A stretch of DNA of 64,000 bases from Jatrophihabitans_A lederbergiae (GCF_031845305.1 NZ_JAVREH010000014.1:31965-95964), one strand, 5' to 3'; shown: positions 25,665-35,763, counted from the stretch's first letter. Translations and numbers: made by a program. The notes: generated by a model from the letters alone, not told the origin.

Positions 25665-27233
25665 ATGACGGCTTCACGCTGGCACGCGCTCCGCCTCAGG
25701 CGCCCCGACCGAAAGCTTCGCCGGCGACCGCAACCGCTGCGGGACTGGACGCTGCGGGCTCGACTGATCGCCAGTTTTCTCGGCCTGCTCGTCCTGCTCT
25801 GCGTCGGCATCGGCTCGTTCACCGCCATCGCCCTGCAGCACTCGCTCACCGGCCAACTGGACAGCCAGCTGCGCCAGGCCGGTGGCCGGTCATCCAACGC
25901 CTACCCGGGCTCGGGCGACCCCGCGCACACGCTGCCCGCCCCCGGCGGCGGCAACCGGAGCTTCCTGCTGCCGCCGGGTAACCCGCCCGGCAGCATCGGC
26001 GCCCAGATCACCGGCGGCACCGTCGTCGAAGCGGTCATGCTGGATGCCAATGCCGACCGGACGACCCTCAGCAGCACCGCCGATCCCGCGCTGCTGTCCA
26101 TTCCGGTCGACGGCAAGCCGCGGTCGATCGCGTTGCCCGGCCTCGGTGAGTACCGGGTGCTTGCCCGGACGACGCCTGACGGCGACACCCTGGTGTCGGG
26201 CTTCTCGCTCAAGAGCGTGTCCAGCACGCTGACCAACCTCACCCTCGTCATCACCGGCCTGACCGCGCTCGGCCTGGTCATCGCCGGGCTGGTCGGGGCG
26301 CTGATCGTCCGGCTCGCGCTCCGGCCGCTCCGCCGGGTGACCGCCACCGCAACCAGGGTGGCTGACATGCCCCTGGACGAGGGCGAGGTAGCTCTGGCCG
26401 AACGGGTGCCCGCACCCAACCCGCACACCGAGGTGGGGCAGGTCGGGGTGGCGCTGAACCGGATGCTCGAGAACGTCAACGATGCGCTGAACGCCCGGCA
26501 CCGCAGCGAGACCCGGGTCCGTCAGTTCGTCGCGGACGCCAGCCATGAGCTCCGGACGCCGCTCGCCTCGATCCGGGGCTACGCCGAGTTGACCCGCCGC
26601 AGCCGCGAGGTTGCGCCGCCCGACATCGCCCACGCCATGAGCCGGGTCGAGTCCGAGGCGGGGCGGATGACCACGCTGGTCGAGGACCTGCTGCTGCTCG
26701 CCCGCCTGGACGCCGGCCGGCCGCTGGAGGCGGCCGAGGTCGACCTCACCCGGCTGGCCGTGGACGCCATCAGCGACGCGCACGCCGCCGGGCCCGACCA
26801 TTCCTGGCAGCTCGACGTGCCCGACGATCCGCTGGTCATGCAAGGCGACGGTGCTCGGCTGCACCAGGTGTTGACCAACCTGCTGGCCAACGCACGCACC
26901 CACACTCCAGCCGGCACCCAGGTCCGGGTTTCCCTTAGTCAGCAGGGCGACCGCGCGATTCTTGCCGTGCGCGACGACGGCCCTGGCATATCCCCCACAC
27001 TGATGCCCGACATCTTCGAGCGGTTCTCCCGCGGTGAGCAGTCCCGCTCGCGCACCGCGGGCAGCACCGGGCTGGGGCTCGCCATCGTGGCAGCCGTCGT
27101 GGCAGCTCACGGTGGGCGCATCGACGTCACCAGCGCCCCTGGCAACACCGTGTTCACCGTGACCCTCCCGATGCATGGAAACCAGCAAGCAAGCCCACAG
27201 ACTTTCGAAAGCTTCGCTGGCCAGACTGCTTGA
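25665..27233 (+). CDS. Sensor histidine kinase
   Basis: 522 residues: TM1 about 34-56, an extracytoplasmic Gly/Pro-rich sensor region, TM2 about 188-212, HAMP, the phospho-acceptor His in DASHELRTPLASIRGYAEL, and ATPase boxes LTNLLANARTHTP, RDDGPGI and STGLGLAIV. It phosphorylates the preceding regulator. The signal is unknown, but the downstream glycosyltransferase genes suggest a cell-envelope role. Confidence 0.93.
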   Translation: MTASRWHALRLRRPDRKLRRRPQPLRDWTLRARLIASFLGLLVLLCVGIGSFTAIALQHSLTGQLDSQLRQAGGRSSNAYPGSGDPAHTLPAPGGGNRSFLLPPGNPPGSIGAQITGGTVVEAVMLDANADRTTLSSTADPALLSIPVDGKPRSIALPGLGEYRVLARTTPDGDTLVSGFSLKSVSSTLTNLTLVITGLTALGLVIAGLVGALIVRLALRPLRRVTATATRVADMPLDEGEVALAERVPAPNPHTEVGQVGVALNRMLENVNDALNARHRSETRVRQFVADASHELRTPLASIRGYAELTRRSREVAPPDIAHAMSRVESEAGRMTTLVEDLLLLARLDAGRPLEAAEVDLTRLAVDAISDAHAAGPDHSWQLDVPDDPLVMQGDGARLHQVLTNLLANARTHTPAGTQVRVSLSQQGDRAILAVRDDGPGISPTLMPDIFERFSRGEQSRSRTAGSTGLGLAIVAAVVAAHGGRIDVTSAPGNTVFTVTLPMHGNQQASPQTFESFAGQTA

Positions 27234-27234
27234 C

Positions 27235-29327
27235 ATGAGTACCGAAACCCTTGTCCCACCAGGTAGATCCCTCTCCCCCAGCGCTCCACGGATCGAGCGC
27301 GGTAACCGGGTCAGAGCACTGATCCGCGGCCGGGTGGACGACCCCGCCTGGGTACGCCCGTCGGTACTCGGACTGCTGCTCGCGACAGCGCTGCTCTACC
27401 TCTGGGGACTCGGCGCCTCGGGCTACGCCAACTCCTTCTACTCCGCCGCCGCCCAGGCCGGTTCGGCGAGCTGGAAGGCGATGTTCTTCGGATCATCGGA
27501 CGCCGCCAACTCGATCACCGTCGACAAGCCGCCGGGCGCCCTCTGGATCATGGCGCTGTCCGTGCGAATCTTCGGCCTGAACTCGTGGAGCATCCTGGTT
27601 CCACAGGCCCTGGAAGGCGTCGCCGCGGTCGGCATGCTGTACCTCGCGGTGCGCCGGACGTCCGGAGCGGCCGCGGGAATTCTGGCTGGCGCGGTGCTCG
27701 CCGTCACCCCGGTCGCCGCACTCATGTTCCGGTTCAACAACCCCGACTCGCTGCTCCTCCTGCTGATGATCGCGGGCGGGTATGGCGTTATCCGCGCCCT
27801 GGAAACGGCATCCACCAAGTGGCTGATCCTGGTGGGTGTGCTGACCGGATTCGGCTTTCTGACCAAGATGCTGCAAGCATTGCTGGTCGTTCCGGCGTTC
27901 GCGCTGGTGTACCTTTTCGCCGCGCGCCGAACCCGGTTGGGCGACGCATCCTGCAGCTGCTTGCCGCCGGTGGTGCGCTGGTGGTCTCGGCCGGCTGGTG
28001 GATCGCGATCGTCTCGCTGATCCCCGCGAAGGACCGTCCCTACATCGGCGGCTCGCAGCACAACTCCATCCTCGAGCTGACCCTGGGTTACAACGGCCTC
28101 GGACGGCTCACCGGCAACGAGACCGGCAGCGTCGGCGGTGGTGGCGGGAACGGCCGCGGTGGCTGGGGAACGACCGGTGCCACCCGGCTCTTCGGCACCG
28201 AGATGGGCACCCAGATCTCCTGGCTGCTGCCCACGTCCCTGCTGTTGCTCGTTGGGGGATTGTGGTTCACTCGTAAGGGCGTCCGCACCGACCGAACGCG
28301 GGCCGGACTGTTGCTCTGGGGTGGCTGGCTCGTCGTCACCGGCCTCGTCTTCAGCTACGCCAAGGGCATCATCCACCCCTACTACACCGTTGCACTGGCA
28401 CCGGCCATCGGCGGCGCGATCGGTGTGGCAGCCACCCTGCTGTGGCGCAACCGCCACCAGCTGACGGCCAGCATCCTGCTCTCGCTCAGTGTGCTGCTGA
28501 CCGCGGTGTGGCAGTTCGAGTTACTGGACCGCACGCCCGCCTGGCTTCCCTGGCTGCGCTACGCCATTCTGGTGACCGGAATCGCCAGCGGCCTGTTGCT
28601 GATCGTGGTGTCCCGGCTCGGTCGCCGAGCCGGTCCGATGATCGCGGCGGTCGCGCTGATCGCATCCCTGGGCGGCCCCAGCGCCTACGCAATCTCGACG
28701 GCCCGCACGCCACACTCGGGCTCGATCCCCAGCGCGGGACCGGCCAGTACGGGTGGCTTCGGCGGTCCCGGCGGTGGCGGTGGCGCACGGATGGGCGGTC
28801 AGCCGCCGACCGGTGGATTTCCCGGCCGCGCGGGCAACTTCGGTGGCACAGCCCAAGGCGGCACAGGCACAGCGCAAGGCGGCGTTGGCGCCCCGCCGAC
28901 CGGCACCGGCACAGCGCCGACCGGACGTGGTGGCTTCGGTGGCGGCGCCGACGGCGGGCTGCTCAACGCGAGCACGCCAGCGACCGCCGTTGTCAATGTC
29001 CTCAAGGCGGACTCGTCGCAGTACACCTGGGTGGCGGCAGCCATCGGCTCCAACAGTGCGGCCGGATTCCAGCTGGCGACGGAGAAGCCGGTGATGGCCA
29101 TCGGCGGCTTCAACGGCAGTGACCCCTCCCCCAGCCTCGCTGAGTTCAAGGCCTACGTCAGTGCCGGCAAAATCCATTACTTCATCGCCAGCGGTGGCGG
29201 TGGTGGCGGTAACCAGACGAGTGGCAGCGACTCCTCCTCAGCCATCAGCAGCTGGGTGCAGGCCAACTTCAAGACCGTCACGGTCGGCGGAACCACGCTG
29301 TATGACCTGACCCAACCGAACAGCTAG
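27235..29327 (+). pseudogene. GT39/ArnT-like membrane glycosyltransferase, single-base frameshift
   Basis: The N-terminal half (27235 to about 27940) and C-terminal half (about 27945-29327) lie in different frames. Adding one C near 27943-27946 restores a continuous protein through RRTRLG-RRILQLLAAGG. Reconstructed length is about 697 residues. Features are a catalytic-loop segment TVDKPPGALW, about 10-11 membrane helices, a Gly-rich linker (about 28740-28970) and a soluble C-terminal domain typical of actinobacterial YkcB-like proteins. It would use a polyprenyl-phosphate sugar donor, fitting the GT2-GtrA gene downstream. The lesion may be real or a sequencing error. Confidence 0.8.
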
Positions 29328-29358
29328 GCCCCTTCCACAACACGGCACCACCAAGCGG

Positions 29359-29391
29359 GGCCCGGCTTTCCACTTAGCGGAAGGCCGGGCC
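29359..29391 (+). terminator. Rho-independent-type hairpin after the GT39 gene
   Basis: A 13-base-pair stem (GGCCCGGCTTTCC with GGAAGGCCGGGCC, one wobble) and a 7-base loop lie 31 bases downstream of the stop. No U-tract is present, as is common in high-GC actinobacteria. Confidence 0.6.
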
Positions 29392-29500
29392 GCGCGCTGT
29401 CGTGCGCGCTCAACTGGCCCAACCAATAAGGGAAAGCCTTCGAAGCGAGCGCACAGGATGTCCACAAGGCCGCGCCAGTCCGGCAATCGAAAGTAGAGCC

Positions 29501-30727
29501 ATGACCTTGCTAGCTGAGCGCAATCCCCTTGTGGCAGAACAGTTCTCGGCGCGTCTGACCCTGGACGTGACCATTCCCGTCTACAACGAAGAGGTCGACC
29601 TGGCGCCCTGCGTCCGGCGCCTGCACGAGCACCTCGAACGGTTCTTTCCCTATGAATTCCTGATCACCATCGCAGACAACGCCAGCACCGACGCGACTCC
29701 GCAGGTGGCCCGGAGACTGGTCAATGAGCTGTCCGGCGTCCGGCACATGCGACTGGAGCAGAAGGGCCGCGGCCGCGCGCTGAGCGCAGTGTGGCTGGCC
29801 TCGCAGGCAGACGTCGTGGCGTACATGGACGTCGACCTGTCGACCGACCTCAACGCTCTGCTGCCGCTGGTGGCTCCGCTGATCTCGGGACACTCCGACA
29901 TCGCCATCGGGTCGCGGCTGAGCCGGCAGAGCAGGGTGGTCCGCGGCGCGAAGCGTGAGGTGATCTCCCGCTGCTACAACCTCATTCTGCGCAGCACGCT
30001 GCTCGCGCGCTTCTCCGACGCCCAGTGCGGGTTCAAGGCGATGCGGGCTGACGTGGGGCGCCAGCTATTGCCGCTGGTCGAGGACACCGGCTGGTTCTTC
30101 GACACCGAGCTGCTGGTACTGGCGGAACGCTCGGGGCTGCGCATCCACGAGGTGGCGGTGGACTGGGTGGATGATCCGGACTCACGGGTGGATCTGGTCT
30201 CGACGGCCCTCGCCGACCTCAGAGGGGTCGTGCGGGTGGGACGCGCACTGGCGACCGGGGCGCTCCCGCTGGCCGAGGTACGGGCGCAACTCGGGCGGCA
30301 GCCGCTCAGCCCGACCTCGCCGGACGTGCCACCGGGCCTGCTGCGGCAACTGGTCCGCTTCGGCGCGATCGGCGCACTGAGCACGGCCGCGTATCTGGCG
30401 CTCTTCTGGCTGGCCAGCGGCATGCTCGGGGCTCAGGGCGCCAACCTGTTCGCCCTGCTTCTCACCGCCGTCGCCAACACGTCGGCCAACCGCCGGTTGA
30501 CTTTCGGCATAGCGGGGCGGACGAATGCCGGCCAGCACCAGCTGCAGGGGCTGATGGTCTTCGCGCTCGGGCTGGCACTCACGAGCGGCTCGCTGGCGGC
30601 TCTGCACGCGGCCGATCCGGTGCCGCACCATGGGATCGAGGTGGCGGTGCTGATTGCGGCGAACCTGGTGGCGACCGCGCTGCGCTTCGTCCTGCTACGT
30701 GGTTGGGTCTTCCGTCGCACCGCGTGA
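29501..30727 (+). CDS. GT2 polyprenyl-phosphate glycosyltransferase fused to a GtrA domain
   Basis: 408 residues. The first about 260 are a DPM1/GtrB-like GT2 domain (IPVYNEEVDL, DVDLSTDL with the DxD metal site, DAQCGFKAMRAD). The last about 125 form a GtrA-like four-helix membrane domain (RQLVRFGAIGALSTAAYLAL). It should load a sugar onto a polyprenyl phosphate and help flip it, providing the donor for the ArnT-like enzyme upstream. The ATG at 29501 is chosen because homology begins near VTIPVYNEE. Confidence 0.9.
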   Translation: MTLLAERNPLVAEQFSARLTLDVTIPVYNEEVDLAPCVRRLHEHLERFFPYEFLITIADNASTDATPQVARRLVNELSGVRHMRLEQKGRGRALSAVWLASQADVVAYMDVDLSTDLNALLPLVAPLISGHSDIAIGSRLSRQSRVVRGAKREVISRCYNLILRSTLLARFSDAQCGFKAMRADVGRQLLPLVEDTGWFFDTELLVLAERSGLRIHEVAVDWVDDPDSRVDLVSTALADLRGVVRVGRALATGALPLAEVRAQLGRQPLSPTSPDVPPGLLRQLVRFGAIGALSTAAYLALFWLASGMLGAQGANLFALLLTAVANTSANRRLTFGIAGRTNAGQHQLQGLMVFALGLALTSGSLAALHAADPVPHHGIEVAVLIAANLVATALRFVLLRGWVFRRTA

Positions 30728-30736
30728 AGCGGCGGG

Positions 30737-31702
30737 CTAGCGGCTTTCCTCCAGCAACTTAACGGCAAAGTCGGTGTGCGTGACGAGCGAGTCGAGGTAG
30801 CCGCCCCGGATGGCAGCGTGTGCGGCGGAGACCTTGTTCAGGCCGTAGGCGATGCCGATGACCTCTGGGATGCGCCGTAGCTGCGCAGCAGTGATGGCGA
30901 TGATCCGCCCGCTGAGCAGAGTTTCCATGGCGTTGCCCTGGGCGTCGAGGAGCACTCCGGAGAGGTCGGCGTGCACTCCGCTTCCGCGCATCAGGTTCTG
31001 CTCGGCGAGAGTCAGGGCATCGTGCAGGGTTGAGCTGGGCGGATTCCAGCCGCCGACTCCGACGACCGCTTTGGTGATCGATGCGAACCGGGCGACCGCG
31101 TCGGCGACCTGCTCCTGCCGGTAGAGACCCTGGGCCGTCTCGACGTCACTCACGATCATCGGGGCGTAGAACACCGAGGACTGCGCCCCCGCCCGCCGGG
31201 CGACGCTACGCACGACGTCCACCGAACTCGGTTCCACATCCGGACGGGTCAGCGCGCCGGTGAGCTGGACGACCTGCTTGGCCGCCAGTCCGCGCAGCTT
31301 GCCGATCATGTCGAGGACGACCCGTGCCCAGCCGATGCCGAGGACGTCCTCCGCGGTGGTGATCTCGCTGAGCAGGTCGGCGGCGACACCACCGATCTGG
31401 TGGCGAGTCTGAGCGTCATCGCCGCGGGCGGTGTTGACCACGACGGCATGGCGAAGGCCGAAGCGTTGGCGCAGGCGCTCGCTGAGCTCGAGTTCCAGCG
31501 AACCAGTTCCTGCCACGCTGATACGCACGATCCCACTGGCGCGGGCAACATCGAGCAGACGAGCGACCTTGAAGCGAGTGATCCCCAGCTCTTCCGCGAT
31601 CTGCACCTTGGAGCGGTTGTCGACGTAGTACCGGCGCGCGACGCGGGTGGCCGCGACCAATTCGACCGGCCCGAGGAACGGGGCAACTGACGTCTCGTCC
31701 AT
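30737..31702 (-). CDS. SorC/DeoR-family sugar-binding transcriptional regulator
   Basis: 321 residues: an N-terminal helix-turn-helix (QIAEELGITRFKVARLL, about residues 34-50) and a SorC sugar-binding domain (LGIGWARVVLD, VVGVGGWNPPSSTL). Divergent from the dehydrogenase gene with an operator-like repeat between them, it very likely controls that gene in response to a phosphorylated sugar or polyol. Confidence 0.9.
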   Translation of the reverse strand: MDETSVAPFLGPVELVAATRVARRYYVDNRSKVQIAEELGITRFKVARLLDVARASGIVRISVAGTGSLELELSERLRQRFGLRHAVVVNTARGDDAQTRHQIGGVAADLLSEITTAEDVLGIGWARVVLDMIGKLRGLAAKQVVQLTGALTRPDVEPSSVDVVRSVARRAGAQSSVFYAPMIVSDVETAQGLYRQEQVADAVARFASITKAVVGVGGWNPPSSTLHDALTLAEQNLMRGSGVHADLSGVLLDAQGNAMETLLSGRIIAITAAQLRRIPEVIGIAYGLNKVSAAHAAIRGGYLDSLVTHTDFAVKLLEESR

Positions 31703-31755
31703 GAATTCGCCTCACCTGCCTCACCTACTCACCCGGGCACTTGACCATGAACCTA

Positions 31756-31795
31756 TCATTTGAGCATCAAGGTCGGTCAAGGCGCTCATTTGAGC
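31756..31795. promoter_or_regulatory. Direct-repeat operator in the SorC/dehydrogenase divergent region
   Basis: TCATTTGAGC occurs at 31756-31765 and again at 31786-31795, exactly 30 bases apart (three helical turns). The second copy is part of the palindrome GCTCATTTGAGC (31784-31795). This is a good candidate SorC binding site just upstream of the dehydrogenase start. Confidence 0.6.
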
Positions 31796-31818
31796 GACGC
31801 GTCGGGAAGGTCGTTCTG

Positions 31819-32838
31819 ATGGCGACGATGAAGGTGAGTGTGCTGCGCGGGATGGGGCAGGTCGCCGTGGAGGAGCGCGACATCCCCGAGCCCGCCGCGG
31901 ATGAGGTGCTGGTCGAGGTGGGATCGGTGGGGGTCTGCGGCTCCGATGTGCACTACTTCGAGCACGGCCGGATCGGTCCCTACGTCGTGGACTCGCCCCT
32001 GATCCTGGGACATGAAGCCGGCGGCGTTGTTGCGGCAGTGGGGGACGAGGTCAGCTCGCTGCGGGTCGGCCAGCGGGTTTCGATCGAGCCGGGGGTGCCT
32101 TGCCGCTCCTGCTCGCAGTGCCTGGCAGGACGCTACAACCTCTGCCCCGACGTCAAGTTCTTCGCGACGCCGCCTTACGACGGCGCGTTCAGCCAATACG
32201 TGGCGATGCCCGCAGCGTTCGTGTACCCGGTCCCGGACAGCATCAGCGACGACGCGGCCGGCCTGCTCGAACCGCTCTCGGTCGGCGTGTGGGCTTGCCG
32301 CCGCGCCCAGTTGGCGCCCGGCAAGACCGTGTTGGTCACAGGTGCGGGACCGATCGGACTGATCGCCGCGCAGACCGCCCGCGCATACGGTGCGGACGCC
32401 GTCACCGTCACGGACGTGAACCCGCACCGGCTGCGCCTGGCCGAGAAGCTCGGGCTCGCGACGATCGACGTCAGCCGAACCTCCCTGGCTGACGCCGAGG
32501 TCGAGCCGGACGTGCTGCTGGAGTGCTCAGGAAATGCCCGGGCCACCTGGGATGCCGTTTCTACGATGGCGCGAGCCGGACGCGCCGTCCTCGTCGGGAT
32601 GGGCGGAGACACCGTGCAACTGCCGCTGTCCTACGTGCAGGACCGCGAACTGATGATCACCGGAGCCTTCCGGTACGCCAACACCTGGCCGATCGCGATC
32701 CAGCTGGCCGCGTCCGGGCGGGTAGACCTCGACTCGATGGTCACCGGCCATTACGGTCTTGATGAGGTCGAAGCCGCGCTGACCGCCTCACGCAGCGATC
32801 CCACCACCGTCAAGGCCATCGTCCGGCCGGGGAACTGA
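31819..32838 (+). CDS. Zinc-dependent sorbitol/xylitol-type dehydrogenase
   Basis: 339 residues of the medium-chain dehydrogenase family. Seen: the catalytic-zinc segment GVCGSDVHYFEHG and GHEAGG, four structural-zinc cysteines in PCRSCSQCLAGRYNLC, and the Rossmann motif VTGAGPIGLIAA. It oxidises a polyol such as sorbitol or xylitol with NAD+. The ATG at 31819 follows GGGAAGG; the longer upstream frame would cover the operator. Confidence 0.92.
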   Translation: MATMKVSVLRGMGQVAVEERDIPEPAADEVLVEVGSVGVCGSDVHYFEHGRIGPYVVDSPLILGHEAGGVVAAVGDEVSSLRVGQRVSIEPGVPCRSCSQCLAGRYNLCPDVKFFATPPYDGAFSQYVAMPAAFVYPVPDSISDDAAGLLEPLSVGVWACRRAQLAPGKTVLVTGAGPIGLIAAQTARAYGADAVTVTDVNPHRLRLAEKLGLATIDVSRTSLADAEVEPDVLLECSGNARATWDAVSTMARAGRAVLVGMGGDTVQLPLSYVQDRELMITGAFRYANTWPIAIQLAASGRVDLDSMVTGHYGLDEVEAALTASRSDPTTVKAIVRPGN

Positions 32839-32866
32839 GTCGGCAGACTGAGTCGATAACGCAGAA

Positions 32867-33751
32867 TCAGGAAGTTGTGCAGCCCGGCTCGGACCCGTGC
32901 GGGCTGGCGACCGCAGATCCCACTTCACCATTGCCATAGAACTCGTCGTGGGACTTGCGTGAGGAGCAGACCGAGGCCATGGCACAGGTCGTCCGGCGTC
33001 CGTCCGAGTTCATCCGCAGGACCGCAGTCTCGCCCGGAACGTTGTAGCTGACCAGCGTCGCGTCGCCCTCGGGGGTCGACAGGCACGAGCCGACCTCGGG
33101 CATCGAATCGCGTGCGTCTTGGTACAGCGGGTGCTCGTACTTCAGGCAGCACATCAGCCGGCCGCACGCGCCCGAGATCCGCAGCGGGTTCAGCGGCAGG
33201 TCCTGGTCCTTGGCCATCCGCACCGACACCGGTTCGAAGTCGACCAGGAATGTCGAGCAGCAGAGCTCGCGGCCGCACGAGCCGATCCCGCCGATGATGC
33301 GGGCCTCGTCGCGGGCCGAGAGCTGGCGCAGCTCCACCCGGCCCTTCAGAGTCGCTCCGAGATCGCGGACCAGGGACCGGAAGTCCACCCGGTGTGGCGC
33401 GGAGAAGTAGATGACTGTCCGGTTGTCCGAAAGGACGTGGTCGACACCGGCCACCTTCATCGGCAGGCCGTGCTCCCGGATCAGGCGCTTGGCCGCGACC
33501 CGGGCCACGGACCGCTTCTTTCGGCCGGCATCGAGCGCGGCAAGGTCCTCAGCAGTCGCCATTGCGGACAGGACGGGCAGCCCGCCGACGTCGTCTGAGG
33601 TCCACTGCGGCGCCCACATGACCTGGGCTACCTCGTCGCCCTCGTCCGTCGGATAGAGCACGTGCTCGCCGACGGCCGGGGTAAGCGAACCGGGATCGGC
33701 GTAGTACAGCCGGCCGCGGTCGGTGAAGGTCACCGCGCACATCATCCCCAT
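32867..33751 (-). CDS. PSP1/RicT-family regulatory protein
   Basis: 294 residues with the PSP1 domain: DNRTVIYFSAPHRVDFRSLV and cysteine clusters GSCGRELCCSTFL and SGACGRLMCCLKYEH. In Bacillus the homologue RicT is part of an Fe-S complex acting in RNA processing. The gene sits beside holB and tmk, the usual actinobacterial arrangement. Confidence 0.9.
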   Translation of the reverse strand: MGMMCAVTFTDRGRLYYADPGSLTPAVGEHVLYPTDEGDEVAQVMWAPQWTSDDVGGLPVLSAMATAEDLAALDAGRKKRSVARVAAKRLIREHGLPMKVAGVDHVLSDNRTVIYFSAPHRVDFRSLVRDLGATLKGRVELRQLSARDEARIIGGIGSCGRELCCSTFLVDFEPVSVRMAKDQDLPLNPLRISGACGRLMCCLKYEHPLYQDARDSMPEVGSCLSTPEGDATLVSYNVPGETAVLRMNSDGRRTTCAMASVCSSRKSHDEFYGNGEVGSAVASPHGSEPGCTTS

Positions 33752-33820
33752 AGGATGAGATTAACCGGTGCGGCGCCGCGAACCTATCCACGCGGTGAAG
33801 CGGCCGGGCGGGACATTTCG

Positions 33821-35038
33821 TCAGGGCAGCCGCAGAGCCGCCGTCATCGCCTCGATGGCGATCTTGGGCTTGACGTTCAGCTCGATCGCGGTCCGGCAGG
33901 CCAGCACCTCATCGAGACGGACCAGGGCTCCGGCCTGGTCGATGGAACGCGCGACGGTGGCGGTGTCGCGGGCGAAGTCCGGATGCGCGGCGAGCACCGG
34001 TGACCCGGCCTGCACCAGCAGCACGTCCCGGTAGAAGCTGGCCAGATCCACCAGCGCCCGATCCAGGGCGTCGCGCTGCAGCCTGGTCGCTCGCGACCTC
34101 TGCCGCTTCTCCAGCTCCTTCAGCACCCCAGCGCTGCCCCGCGCCGCACCGGTGGCGCCCTTGCCGGTGCCGCCCGCTCCGAGAGCAACCTTCAACTCGT
34201 CGGACTCGGTGACGTCCAGGTCATCGGTCAGCGCCTTCGCCTCCGCCTCGGCCGCCTTGACGAGATGGTCAGCCGCCTCGAAGCACGCGTTCAGCGAGGT
34301 GAGCCGCGCCGGGATGGCGAGCACCGCCTCACGGCGCTCCCGGGCCTGGTCGTCACGGGCCAGCCGGCGGGCCCGGCCCACGTGGCCCTGCGAGGCCTGC
34401 GCTGCCCAGCTCGCGGTGCCGGGGTCGATGCCGTCAGCGATCAGCACCTCGGCGATGGCGGCCGGCGGCGGAATGCGCAACCCGACCACCCGGCAGCGCG
34501 ACCGGATGGTGACGACCACGTCGTCGGGATGGGTGGACGGCGCGCACAGCAGGAAGATCGTGCGCTCCGGCGGCTCTTCGATCGCCTTGAGCAGCGCATT
34601 CGCGGCACCCTCGGTGAGCCGGTCGGCGTCCTCGATCACCACCACCTGCCAACGTCCCAGCGACGGCCTGCGCCCGGCCATACCGACGACCGCACGCATC
34701 TCGTTGACACTGATCGACAGGCCCTCGGGAACGATCGAGCGCACATCAGGATGACTACCGGCCCGGACGGTGCGGCAGGACAGGCACTCCCCACAGCCCG
34801 GCGCCGCTGTTGGATCGGCCGCCATCAGAGCCTCGGCCCGGTCACACTGCACAGCCGCGGCCAGCGCCCGAGCGGCCACCGACCGACCGGAACCGGCAGG
34901 ACCGGTGAACAGCCACGCGTGGGTCATCGCACCCAACTGCACCGGGCGCTGGGCCACCACATCAGCCGCGGCCCGGGCCGCCCGGGACAGCTCGGCCACG
35001 GCCGCGTCCTGACCGATCAGCGCCTGGAAAACTGTCAC
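33821..35038 (-). CDS. holB: DNA polymerase III delta' subunit
   Basis: 405 residues of the clamp-loader AAA+ family: Walker A-like FTGPAGSGRSV, the zinc-binding cluster CGECLSC, Walker B-like VVVIEDADRLTEGAANALLK and SATxx-region TIRSRCRVVGL. It helps load the sliding clamp. The GTG start overlaps the tmk stop (GTGA), so tmk and holB are coupled. Confidence 0.92.
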   Translation of the reverse strand: MTVFQALIGQDAAVAELSRAARAAADVVAQRPVQLGAMTHAWLFTGPAGSGRSVAARALAAAVQCDRAEALMAADPTAAPGCGECLSCRTVRAGSHPDVRSIVPEGLSISVNEMRAVVGMAGRRPSLGRWQVVVIEDADRLTEGAANALLKAIEEPPERTIFLLCAPSTHPDDVVVTIRSRCRVVGLRIPPPAAIAEVLIADGIDPGTASWAAQASQGHVGRARRLARDDQARERREAVLAIPARLTSLNACFEAADHLVKAAEAEAKALTDDLDVTESDELKVALGAGGTGKGATGAARGSAGVLKELEKRQRSRATRLQRDALDRALVDLASFYRDVLLVQAGSPVLAAHPDFARDTATVARSIDQAGALVRLDEVLACRTAIELNVKPKIAIEAMTAALRLP

Positions 35039-35763
35039 GTCACACGCCTTCGAGTCTCTGGTGGCTCAGCACTTTTTGGTGGCCCAGCACTTCTCTGGTA
35101 GCTCAGCATTCGGGTCACGGCCGCCTCGATGGTGGTCGCCAGCTCGGCCTGCGGCAAGGTGGCATCGAGCACCAGGTACCGCTGCGGTTCCGCCGCCGCC
35201 AGCTTCTGGAAGCCTTCGCGCACCCGCTCGTGAAACACCAGCGTCTCGCGTTCCAGCCGATCCAGGCCCAAACCGCCGGCGCGGTTGCCCGCCCGAGCAA
35301 GACCCACGGTCACCGGCACGTCCAGCAGCACGGTGAGGTGCGGCACCAGGCCTTCGGTGGCCCAGCGGGACAGCTTGGCGACCTCGTCCACCGACAGCGT
35401 GCGGCCGGCGCCCTGGTAGGCCAGCGAGGAGTCGACGAACCGGTCAGTGATCACGACCTCGCCCCGCTCCAGCGCTGGACGGATCACGGTGGAGACGTGA
35501 TGGGCGCGGTCGGCGGCGAACAGCAGCGCCTCGCTGCGCGGGGCGATGGGAGCGTCCGTCTCGAGCAGCAGCTTGCGGATCTGCCTACCGATGGGCGTGG
35601 CGCCAGGCTCGTGGGTAACGAGGACGGGATGGCCCGCGGTACGCAGGCTGGGGGCCAGCGCGCTGATCTGACTCGACTTGCCGGCTCCCTCACCGCCCTC
35701 GAAGGCGATCAGGACGCCACCGGGTACCGCATGGTCCGCGGCGGCGGTTCGCTCGGTTGAGAT
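35035..35763 (-). CDS. tmk: Thymidylate kinase without a conventional start codon
   Basis: The frame encodes a complete thymidylate kinase: the P-loop FEGGEGAGKSSQ, the DR(F/Y) motif TDRFVDSSLAYQGAGR and a C-terminal LID region. Upstream of the P-loop no in-frame ATG, GTG or TTG exists before a TAG near 35836. The first conventional start (GTG at 35487) would remove the P-loop. An ATC at 35763 lies 5 bases after a GGAG site and is the best initiation candidate, giving about 242 residues. A mutated start, a rare ATC start, or a small assembly error are the options. Confidence 0.85.
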   Translation of the reverse strand: MSTERTAAADHAVPGGVLIAFEGGEGAGKSSQISALAPSLRTAGHPVLVTHEPGATPIGRQIRKLLLETDAPIAPRSEALLFAADRAHHVSTVIRPALERGEVVITDRFVDSSLAYQGAGRTLSVDEVAKLSRWATEGLVPHLTVLLDVPVTVGLARAGNRAGGLGLDRLERETLVFHERVREGFQKLAAAEPQRYLVLDATLPQAELATTIEAAVTRMLSYQRSAGPPKSAEPPETRRRVT

